Source: Hydrangea macrophylla
Taxonomy: Eukaryota > Streptophyta > Magnoliopsida > Cornales > Hydrangeaceae
Assembly (NCBI GenBank): GCA_033977485.1
Contig: CM066994.1
Coordinates: forward strand, 41,875,155 to 41,939,154
Direction of reading: 5' to 3'
DNA length: 64,000 nt
Every line of letters starts with the position of its first letter. Position 1 is the stretch's first letter. Shown piece by piece: positions 56,104 through 64,000 of the stretch. The notes under the pieces are model-generated. The model did not search any database and was not told the DNA's origin. It was given only the letters and a program-made list of their open reading frames with translations. The position numbers were made by a program, and so were the translations under genes.

Positions 56104-56877
56104 ATGGAAACTACATATTTTGGGGTAAATTCTAAACCAACCTCAATTATTCAATCTCATGATTATGATGAACTTCAAAGTGCATTTGAAGAATTACATG
56201 AGGAGTTGGAAAATTTGGGAATCAAATATATAACTCTTAAAAAGAATTTTTCCAAACTTTCAAATGAGTTAAATATTTTGAAATTCCAAAATGAATCTTT
56301 GAAGATTGAAAATGAAAAACATGTTTTAAAAGCACAATCTTCAAATGAGCTTGAAAAAGAAAATTTGGAGATGAAAAAGCAATTAGATGAGTTAAAATCT
56401 CAAAATGAAATTTTGAGAAAAGAAAAGCTTGTTTCAACCAATCAACCTTCAAGTGAACTTATTGAAAAGGAAAAGGTTGAATTGAGAAAGGAGGTGGATG
56501 ATTTGACAAAAACTTTGGCCAAGTTTACCCAAGGTGAACAAAATTTGAATATGCTTTTGGGAAAACAAAAATGTGTTTTTGATAAGGCCGGTTTGGGATT
56601 TAATCCCACATTCAAGGAAAAGAAGTACAAAAACTTTTTTGTAAAGTCCACATCCTCTACTTCAAATTCTCAAAATGCTCACAAGAATTTCTTTGCTAAA
56701 GCATCAATCTCAAATGAGACCCTTCCCCATGTAACATGTCATTATTGTATGAAAAAGGGGCATGTTAATTTTAAATGTTCATTTCAAAATAAAATTAACA
56801 TGGTTTGGGTTGTGAAGGGATCCTCTCCTACCTCCTTGGAAAATGTTGCATCCAAGAGGCGCTTGGACAATGGCTAA
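56104..56877 (+). CDS. Gag-like protein, coiled coil plus CCHC zinc knuckle (257 aa)
   Basis: An intact ORF starts 50 bp after the primer site. Residues about 20-145 are a Leu/Glu/Lys-rich heptad coiled coil. 157-180 hold CVFDKAGLGFNP and YKNFFV. A zinc knuckle uses C212, C215, H220 and C225 (CX2CX4HX4C), typical of RNA-binding nucleocapsid. The N-terminal gag domain of autonomous copia elements is missing, so this may be an internal-deletion gag or a rewired particle protein. It is the only intact retroelement ORF in the window and could package the element's RNA with a partner's enzymes, which is an inference. Confidence 0.85.
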   Translation: METTYFGVNSKPTSIIQSHDYDELQSAFEELHEELENLGIKYITLKKNFSKLSNELNILKFQNESLKIENEKHVLKAQSSNELEKENLEMKKQLDELKSQNEILRKEKLVSTNQPSSELIEKEKVELRKEVDDLTKTLAKFTQGEQNLNMLLGKQKCVFDKAGLGFNPTFKEKKYKNFFVKSTSSTSNSQNAHKNFFAKASISNETLPHVTCHYCMKKGHVNFKCSFQNKINMVWVVKGSSPTSLENVASKRRLDNG

Positions 56878-57139
56878 ATCTCTTACCTTAGGAGTAGGAT
56901 AGATTAATTTGTTTAGATATGCATACTTGATTTTTTTGCATAAATCTTGTTTCATCCACTTGTGATTTGGATATGTCTTTACATAAATCATCATGCTCTT
57001 GATATTGGTTATTTGAAAAATGATGATATGCTTTTGTTTGATTAAACAAAGTTTTTTAGAATGATTAGACAAAGTGATGTTTTGTGAATCATTCAAATGT
57101 TTGCTGCTGAACTGTCATTTTTTGGACTGCTGAACAAAG

Positions 57140-57290
57140 CAGTCGACTGATACCCCGACACAGTCGACTGATTTAGCTGTGAGGCTTTGAATTTTTTTTT
57201 GATTCTACATGTTTAAGTCGACTGAGGCGTCGACTGTTTTTGCACAACTTAATCCCTGCCCACTTCCGTTGACTGAGGCGTCGACTGAGC
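57140..57290. repeat. Palindrome cluster in the interior of the gag-only element
   Basis: CAGTCGACTG at 57140 and 57161 (21 bp apart) is followed by GTCGACTG or GTTGACTG half-matches near 57215, 57227, 57266 and 57278. The later spacing is 12 bp, so the LTR geometry is kept only for the first pair. Confidence 0.85.
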
Positions 57291-57751
57291 CTCTGTTAGC
57301 CCCAAACTTCTGAGCCCTAATTAGTTCTTCAGTTTACTGGTCCGACTAAATTGTTTGTTTATCTTAAATTTTGAGTTCTCCAACTTTATTATTGGTATCT
57401 TTTGGGAGAATATGCTCTCTTTTCATATCTTTTGGTATCTTTTATCATTGCACATGCTTAGGGGGAGCACTTTCATGTATTCATTTGCTCACATGTGGTT
57501 ATATTTGTTTATTTTTGGTATCATTTTGACTTTTTGATTTGTATGCCTATTGTGAGGGGTAGCTTCACATTTTATCCCCAAATCTTTTTGATAATGTCAA
57601 AGGGGGAGAAATATGAGAAGTATTAGGAAGAAGTATTTGGGTAGTTATCATTCATGTTCTTCAACATTTGATATCCATTATGAATGATAATATGAAAATG
57701 ACCAAATTGTACTTATATTGGCATATCTTTCATTGGTTGTTTGCCATCATC

Positions 57752-57765
57752 AAAAAGGGGGAGAT
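57752..57765 (+). other. Polypurine tract of the gag-only element
   Basis: AAAAAGGGGGAGAT lies directly before TGTTAGCC. A second AAAGGGGGAGAAAT at about 57599 could be an extra tract. Confidence 0.88.
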
Positions 57766-59142
57766 TGTTAGCCTTAAGGTATATTAAGGCATATTTAATT
57801 ATGTTTTGATGATGTCAAATATGCTATGATAATTACATGATTCATATTGATTCATTCCTTGTTATTATCATAGTCATTTTCATGCTCATATATAATCTCA
57901 TGTATTAATTTTGTATCAATGTTTTAACATCTTTGTGTGCATGAGATTCAATTGGTGTAGATCAAGATTACAAGGAGCTCAACAAGGATCAAGCTTGAAG
58001 ACTTGAAGATATTTCATCCTTGGTTGAAGTCTAGGACCATCATTGTAAGGCATCTTGATCTCACACTCTTAGGGGCTCAAACAAATGCTAAAAGTTAAAG
58101 TTTTGGAAACAAATTTTAAATGGGTCATCTTTAAAGCAATGCCCCAACCAATTGGAAAATAATTAATTGTTGAATCTTATATGGTTGGAAAGGTATTTGA
58201 ATCTAGTTTCCAAAACATCAAACGGATTGAAAATCCGAGTTTTGTAGAGGAAGTTATGGCCATTTTAGTGGAGATGTGTCAGGCTGTGAAACAGGGAGGG
58301 ACAGTCGACTGAAGGCCCCATACAGTCGACCGAACTGAGCAGAATGCAAACAGAACCCTCTGTAAACACATCTCAGTCGACTGCTTCAAGGACCAGTCGA
58401 CTGCTTCTTGTTCCAGTCGACTGAAGCGACCTGAAAAGGCATAACGGCTAGTTTTTAAAGGGGTTTTTAATTACCAAACTTGCCACCAACGGCTATAATC
58501 TTTCTTGGCCTATAAATACATGTTTTTCCACACCATTTTATGTTGATCAATCAATTGGAAAACATCTATTTCAATCACACAACTTGTTGATTCTAAATCA
58601 TTCACAATTGAGCCCTAGTTGTGTGAGTTTATAAATTTGCTCAATTCTTTCATTTGTATTTCTTGAGAGAGCAAAATTGTAGTGAGCTTTACTTGTATTA
58701 TCCACTCACTAAGGAGTTATAGTGTGAGCTATTATTGTATCATCTACTCTTAGAGAGAGTTCAATTTGTATCAAATCAATTGTAAAGGTTGAGGGTTAGT
58801 AACCCTTGTGTGCAAAGAAGAGGAGTTCTTCTTTGGGAGAGATCATAGGCTCTTGTAACGGTTTGGTGCACACCCGTAAGTGCTCCGGGAAACGGTTTGG
58901 TCTACACCCGTAAGTAGATCAGATTAAGGAATCCTCAAGAGGTGTTCTTGAGGGGTGGACGTAGGCCGCGGGGTGCGATTGCCGAACCACTTGAAAATTT
59001 GGTTTGCAAGTATCTCTTCCCTTCTCTCTTTACTTCATTGCTTGTGATTGTGTTTTAATTTAATATTAAGTTTCTCAATAGGTTAATTTCCGCTAAAACC
59101 TTATTCACCCCCCCCTCTAAGGTTTCCACTTTTGGGCCAACA
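57766..59142 (+). repeat. 3' LTR of the gag-only element (1,377 bp)
   Basis: Near-identical to the 5' LTR. Differences are mostly single transitions and one extra C in the C-run near the end. Confidence 0.95.
58302..58423. repeat. Paired-palindrome array in the gag-only element, 3' LTR
   Basis: Copies start at 58302/58323, 58374/58394 and 58414. Geometry is identical to the 5' LTR. The last copy is the exact CAGTCGACTG that is mutated in the 5' LTR. Confidence 0.93.
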
Positions 59143-59200
59143 GTTTTATTTGCGGCGCACCATGTGCGTTAGAGAATTTATTTGTGGCACACTATATGTG
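59143..59200. mobile_element. CACTA subterminal-repeat fragment
   Basis: TTTGCGGCGCACCATGTGCG and TTTGTGGCACACTATATGTG resemble the TTTGTGACGC repeats at 35399-35940. Joined across the TSD, the left flank (GATAGAG) continues into it, so the gag-only element inserted into this CACTA-like DNA. Confidence 0.5.
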
Positions 59201-61303
59201 TGTAGACACCCCATTTTGTCGACTAACAGATTTAGGAGGCCACAAGTATTTCAAACCTCGATGATTAGAAAGATCGGACTTTCAGAGATTGCCTCTAACT
59301 CTCAAGAAATCAAAGAAATGACCAAAATGCCTCTAAAAGCTCAAAACTCTCCGCATTGGCCCAGAATCTTAGGAATCATTCGATTTTGTTGAAAACAGAA
59401 AAAAAGTATTTTAAAAGATAAATTTTTAAAATCATAAGCTCCGAGAGACCCCCGGAAGTACCGGAAGTTCCCGAAAAGTCTCTGTTGACCGGTTTGACCA
59501 AGGTTTGACCAAGTTTGACCAGGGTTTGACCAAAATCATTCGAATTTGCCCAAAAGATTCGAGAACATCCTAGATTATGTGAAAAGTCTTAAAATATGTT
59601 TTAAAAGAAAATCGGACAAAAACGTCAGTCTTTGGAGGCTCCTAGAACTTCCCAGAATTTCCTGGAAGTGCACTATTTGACTGATTTGACTGTAAGTTTG
59701 ACCAAAAATCAAAGTCTCCTTTTCGATGTTGAAATATTTTTATCAAATACTAGAGGTCAATAGCTTTCTAATGGTATATGGCACATAATTTTTGGATCTA
59801 AAACGAATTTGTTATGAATTTCTGAAGGTGAAAATGCGATCAATTTGGCTTTTACCGCGAAAACCGCAAAACTTTTCAAAGTGACCAAACTCTAAACTAT
59901 TTTGTTTTTACAGAAATTAGACCTCAATACTTTTCCAACAGTATATCACAATCTTAATTTGGATTTTGTATGAATTTTCTGTGAATTTCGGACGAAATAG
60001 GGTCATTTCACAAATTTCGGGAGTTTCGGGGGCCAAAATGCAAATTTTGATCAATGGGTGGGCTGACTGCCACGGCGGCACTAGCCCACTGCCACGGCAG
60101 CAGTGGCCAAGTGCCGCCGCGACACTCTGAGTCATTTTTCATTTTGTTTTGTAATTTTTGGTTAATAGACTTGGACTTGCCATGGCACTTGTGGATACAA
60201 TGGTTGATAGACTTGGACTTGCCATTGGTATCGCGGTTTAAGGCTTGGACTTGCTGCTACCGGATGAATGCGTATTTTTCTCCCTAGAGACTATTGTATG
60301 ATTTATGAGATTAAAGCATATTTTATCATATATTGCATATGTTAGGACTTGTACGCTCAGCATATAGCTGAGCAGTGGAGATGTACTCCACTGTAGGTAA
60401 AAAGAAAGACAAGAAGAAGCGTGATGAGTGAGGCCGTTTAAGAATGCCGGGGGAATCGCTTGTTTATATTTTTGTCTCTTTTCCTAATCTAGTATCAAGG
60501 AATTGGGTTATGTAATATATATTGTAATAGAACCATAGATTAGCTTCACAGTATTGTAATCTTATAATTGAACATCTGTGGTTGTGTTTTAAATGTTGAA
60601 AATCAGTCGTGGTTGTATTGGTGTTGGATTTGGAGTAGTGCGTGTTGTAAATTTTCATACAGGCTGCCCAGCAGGGGAGCAGTCGACTGGACCCAGGGTC
60701 AGTCGACTGGAACTTGTGTGTTTGAGACACTGAAAGTGAATAGTAATGGGAACAGTCGACTGGACCCTTGATCAGTCGACTAAACACTATTGACTTTTGG
60801 CCACTGCTACTAAAAATGGTAAAACTAGTCGACTGGGTTCCCTGATCAGTCGACCGAACTCCCTTTTGAAAATGTTAACTTTTAGTTATGCATAACACAG
60901 TCGACTGGAGGAGTGAGCAGTCGACTGAACCACTGTAGATTCTAGCTACTGATCCAAATAGTAACTAGTGCAGTCGACTGGGTTCCCTGATCAGTCGACT
61001 GGATCTCTGATGAGATTTTAGGTTTTGGGTTTTGCTAAGGACAGTCGAATGGACCTTAGGCACAGTCGACTGAACCTCTGTTTTCAGAACTGATTCTTTT
61101 GAATGTGTTTTCACTTGGCCAAAACTTTTTATAACTCTGATTTCAATGGAATTTCAACTCAAAGGGTAATGTTTCCTAAAGTTTTAAATTACTCAGGGTC
61201 GTTTTAAAGTTCTTTCCGCTGCGTATAGTTATATGATGTTTGGATGAGCCTTGGTGGCGTGCCACGTGTCCTATTTCTACGCGTTGTGGGATGGGTCGTG
61301 ACA
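59201..61303 (+). repeat. LTR of element 3, apparently chimeric (2,103 bp)
   Basis: The 3' half (about 60150-61303) matches LTRs A and C in order: AAGTCC motifs, CGCTCAGCATATAGCTGAG, palindrome array, GGATGGGTCGTGACA. The 5' half (59201-60150) starts TGTAGACACCCCATTTTG and has no visible similarity to them. It has GTTTGACCA repeats (59487-59530) and a CCACGGC(A/G)GC cluster (60068-60122). Total length is close to A and C. Alternatively a separate truncated LTR lies beside a truncated LTR. Confidence 0.7.
60680..61072. repeat. Paired-palindrome array in element 3 LTR, six regular units
   Basis: CAGTCGACTG or one- to two-base variants start at 60680/60700, 60753/60773, 60826/60847, 60898/60918, 60971/60992 and 61042/61063. 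Pairs are 20-21 bp apart. Unit steps are 73, 73, 72, 73 and 71 bp. Each unit is a 30-31-bp dyad with GGACCC- or GGGTTCCCTGAT-like centres, followed by a ~42-bp spacer. Spacers look unrelated. Confidence 0.95.
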
Positions 61304-61308
61304 TTTAT

Positions 61309-61320
61309 TGGTATCAGAGC
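61309..61320 (+). other. Element 3 primer-binding site
   Basis: TGGTATCAGAGC begins 5 bp after the LTR and complements initiator tRNA-Met. Confidence 0.9.
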
Positions 61321-61506
61321 AATAGGTAACAAAACTTTGGGAACGTTCGACGACGAGTAGAGTGTTGAGTGATTTGTCATATGTTCTCAATTGCATCCAT
61401 ACATATTAGAAATGTTTGATGCATATGTATGTTGTTTTGCATACATGATATTGTTATTGTTGTACATGCATAGTGTTTATGCATTGAGAACTACAGGATT
61501 GTAATC

Positions 61507-62270
61507 ATGAGTGACAAAGAGCGAGAACTATCGCCGCAAACACGACGTATGAATGAAATGGTAGAAATAATGGGGAATATGGGGGAAATGATACGGAATA
61601 TAGCAGAGCGACTGCCTCCTATGCCCCATATCGAAGTGAAACCAATAACTGTGGTACATGCACCCGAAACTAGAGGCATAAGATCCATATCCGAACAATT
61701 CGCTCGAAAGAAACCAATGGAATTTCATGGGACGCCTGATACAACATTGGCAGAACATTGGGTCATGGACATGGAGAGGATTTTTCGATCTATTCCGATG
61801 TCAGATAGGGAGAAGATTGAGAATGCAAGTGACGTATTGAGGGGTGAAGCCCAGAACTGGTGGGTGAATGTCCTAGATCAAGGAGCACCGATTACGTGGG
61901 AAGGGTTTAAAGCAGAATTCAACCGCCGATTCTTTCCGCGAGCCGCCTACAATGCCAAGAAGCGAGAATTTGATAACCTTAAGCAAGGAGACATGACTGT
62001 AACGGAATATACTTCCAAGTACAACGCTTTGTTGAGATTTGGAAAGGGTTCTGTACCAGAAGAGGAAGATAGGGCAAGAAAATTTGAAGAGGGTTTAAGG
62101 GATAATATCCGGTTGAGAGTAGAGACCAATGAACATTCAACTGTTGCCGCAGTACAACAAATGGCGCTAGTGGCTGAGAGTGGAATGGAAAGGTCGAGGC
62201 AAAATCAATCCGGTAAATGAAGTAATGAGAGTGGGGATAGGAACCAAGGTGGATCTTTCAAGAGGCCGTC
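61507..62270 (+). pseudogene. Element 3 gag
   Basis: Open from MSDKERELSPQTRRM through MEFHGTPDTTLAEHWVMDME, NWWVNVLDQGAPITWEGFK and FNRRFFPRAAY to SRQNQSGK, then TGA (62218-62220) where elements 1 and 2 have CGA. A 2-bp deletion near 62268 then shifts the frame. The first 237 residues are otherwise continuous. Confidence 0.92.
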
Positions 62271-63034
62271 AAAGAGGCTCTGGTTCTAGTTTCAGTGATT
62301 TCAGAAGGACGCCAAGTAACATACCGTTGTGTTCACTTTGCAACCGACCACACTCAGGCCGATGTTTCATGACCAAACCCCAGAACAGGAACCAAGGCGG
62401 GGGTAGTACAAATTCAACACCCGACATGAGAGGCAAGTGTTATGATTGTAGAGTCTTTGGGCACCAAGCCAGGGATTGCCCGAGGAAGTATCCTCAGCAA
62501 GGAGCTAGTTCTATGGCTTCCAGTGGGTCAAAGCCTAGACAATCCAATGATGGAGGACAAAGGACGGAGCAACGTCAGGGAAGATCATTCCAGATGAACC
62601 CTGGAGACATGGCTGCTACTAATACAGTGGTCTCAGGTATGGTGCTTGTATGTTCGCACTTAGCACGCATACTCGTTGATTCGGGATCTACGCATTCGTT
62701 TGTATCTTATAACTTTGTTGAACATTTGAATGTTAAGTCCGCGCCACTAGGATATGATTTATCCATTGCCGTGCCGCTTAGTAAACCGGTAGTGACATCT
62801 ACGATATATAAAGACTGTGAGATCAAACTAGGCGAGAAGTTGATGATCGTAGACCTTATACCAATTGTGGTGAACCATTTCGATGTGATATTGGGGATGG
62901 ATTGGTTAGCCCTTAACCAAGCCACCATAGACTATAAACAGAAGGAGGTTAATTTTCAATCACCGGTACATGGGAACTTTTGTTTTCAAGGAGGTGGGGT
63001 TATACCGCCGCCGTATTTGATTTCAGCCATCTGA
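62271..63034 (+). pseudogene. Element 3 gag zinc knuckle and protease
   Basis: CYDCRVFGHQARDCPRK (CX2CX4HX4C), then ILVDSGSTHSFVSYNFVEHL with the protease aspartate, and VILGMDWLALNQATID. It ends at TGA (63032-63034), again where the related copies have CGA (arginine in SAIRAGK). Confidence 0.92.
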
Positions 63035-64000
63035 GCGGGAAAGTTATTGAAAAATGGATGTCAGGGATTTCTATGTTCAGTGACTGATGTCTCAGCGACC
63101 GAATTAATCGTAGGGGATATCCCAGTAGTGCAAGAATACTCGGATGTATTCCCCGATGACATACCAGACGTCCTGACTGAGAGGGAAATTGAATTCACCA
63201 TTGAGGTAAAGCCAGACTCAAGGCCGGTATCCAAAGCACCGTATAGAATGGCACCAGTAGAATTGAAGGAACTGAAAGTTCAACTGCAGGAGTTACTTGA
63301 TAAAGGTTTTATCTGACCAAGTGTATCGCCGTGGGGAGCTCCAGTGTTGTTCGTAAAGAAGAAAGATGGTTCGATGCGTATGTGCGTTGACTACCGAGAG
63401 TTGAACAAGTTGACAATCAAGAACAAGTATCCACTACCGAGAATTGATGACTTATTTGATCAAATTCGTGGGGCACAAGTATTCTCTAAGATAGACCTGA
63501 GATCGGGTTACCATCAGTTGAAAGTAAAGGCCGAAGATGTTGAGAAAACAGCTTTCAGAACGCGTTATGGACACTATGAGTTCTTAGTTATGCCATTTGG
63601 AGTTACAAATGCACCAGCTGAGTTCATGGATCTTATGAACCGAGTCTTTAAGGACTATTTGGATGAATTTGTGATAGTGTTCATCGACGATATCCTTATC
63701 TATTCACCGAGTGAGATAGGACACGAGAACCACTTGAGGTTGATACTTCAGAGGTTACGAGAGAAGCAATTATTTGGTAAATTCAAGAAATGTGAATTTT
63801 GGTTGTCTAGTATTACTTTTCTTGGTCACATAATTGACAAGAATGGAGTATCAGTTGATCCTCACAAAGTAGAAGCTGTATCTAATTGGCAAAGGCCGAC
63901 ATCCGTATCTGAAATTCGAAGTTTCTTGGGATTAGCGGGATACTACCGCCGTTTTATTGAACATTTCTCAAAGATTTCTTTACCTATGACAAGGTTGATG
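63035..64000 (+). pseudogene. Element 3 linker and reverse transcriptase (runs off edge)
   Basis: YSDVFPDDIPDVLTEREIEF is intact, then LLDKGFI and TGA (63314-63316) for the CGA of elements 1 and 2. The same frame goes on to the window end: [84 protein letters not shown]. Catalytic aspartates are present. Confidence 0.93.

Larger units (their letters stand above)
54663..59142 (+). mobile_element. Complete gag-only LTR element, SIRE/copia-like, non-autonomous
   Basis: Two near-identical LTRs (54663-56038, 57766-59142) are flanked by the TSD GTTTT (54658-54662, 59143-59147). An initiator tRNA-Met primer site and a polypurine tract are present. The 1.7-kb interior encodes one gag-like protein and no protease, RT or integrase, so it must rely on a partner. 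The zinc-knuckle context (DKAGLGFNP, KNFFVKS, WVVKG) resembles SIRE-clade copia gag, which is my inference. By eye the LTRs differ at roughly 15-20 of 1,377 positions, so the insertion is young. Confidence 0.92.
59201..64000 (+). mobile_element. Chromovirus element 3 (Tekay/Del-like), cut by the right edge
   Basis: Plus-strand relative of the 39-54 kb composite: LTR (59201-61303), primer site, gag, protease and RT up to the last base. Its coding frame lacks the deletion shared by elements 1 and 2 but has its own lesions. The 3' LTR lies beyond the window, so no TSD can be read. Confidence 0.9.

Noticed and set aside
60680..61072. A CRISPR array
   Set aside because: Repeat/spacer regularity is CRISPR-like, but the setting is a plant LTR with no cas genes, the repeats are variable double palindromes, and length steps match retrotransposon U3 sequence.

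Overview
This window looks like plant nuclear DNA, most likely from a eudicot, and almost all of it is transposable-element sequence. The evidence is plant-type Ty1/copia and Ty3/gypsy elements with initiator-Met-tRNA primer sites, an RTE LINE, an Au-like SINE, Helitron, hAT, CACTA, PIF/Harbinger and Mutator-like elements, and one intron-containing plant oxidoreductase gene. I cannot name the species. The only credible host gene is a minus-strand NADP-dependent alkenal/double-bond reductase. Three exons with good splice sites lie at 9525-9280, 6900-6720 and 4693-4527. Its introns are packed with insertions, and the last exons are absent or beyond the left edge.

Layout: 1-2777 is the 3' half of a copia element, with its LTR at 2150-2777. 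2857-9700 is the reductase gene and its insertions: MITEs, an RTE LINE at 5555-6349 with an 18-bp TSD, and an SINE at 6445-6615 with a 14-bp TSD. 10407-10886 is a Tip100-like hAT. 11.1-16.1 kb is an AT-rich tract seeded with the palindrome AAGTGAAATTTCACTT. 17831-24169 is a decayed PIF/Harbinger element (Myb/SANT ORF1 plus a DDE transposase remnant) interrupted by a 2.3-kb solo LTR. 24.5-32.8 kb is a dense run of small DNA elements whose ends and TSDs can mostly be read directly: two MULE MITEs, a Harbinger MITE, a hAT, a Helitron with a nested hAT, another MULE MITE and hairpins. 33-35 kb holds duplications and microsatellites. A CACTA end lies at 35399, followed by a ~186-bp tandem array (36.4-38.1 kb). 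39341-54229 is a composite LTR-internal-LTR-internal-LTR array of a Tekay/Del-type chromovirus on the minus strand. 54663-59142 is a complete gag-only, SIRE-like non-autonomous LTR element. 59201-64000 is a plus-strand relative of the chromovirus that runs off the right edge.

The most unusual signal is a regular array inside the LTRs. Pairs of a 10-bp palindrome lie 20-21 bp apart, and the pairs recur about every 72 bp with spacers that look unrelated. The palindrome is CAGTCGACTG in the chromovirus LTRs and in the SIRE-like element. It is GGATCGATCC in the solo LTR at 21756-24080. The geometry is the same across two retrotransposon superfamilies and two palindrome sequences, and each array sits upstream of a TATA-like motif. 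I do not know a described system that explains it. The other notable structures are the LTR tandem composite with shared lesions, a chimeric LTR, and a Harbinger parent with its own MITE in one window.
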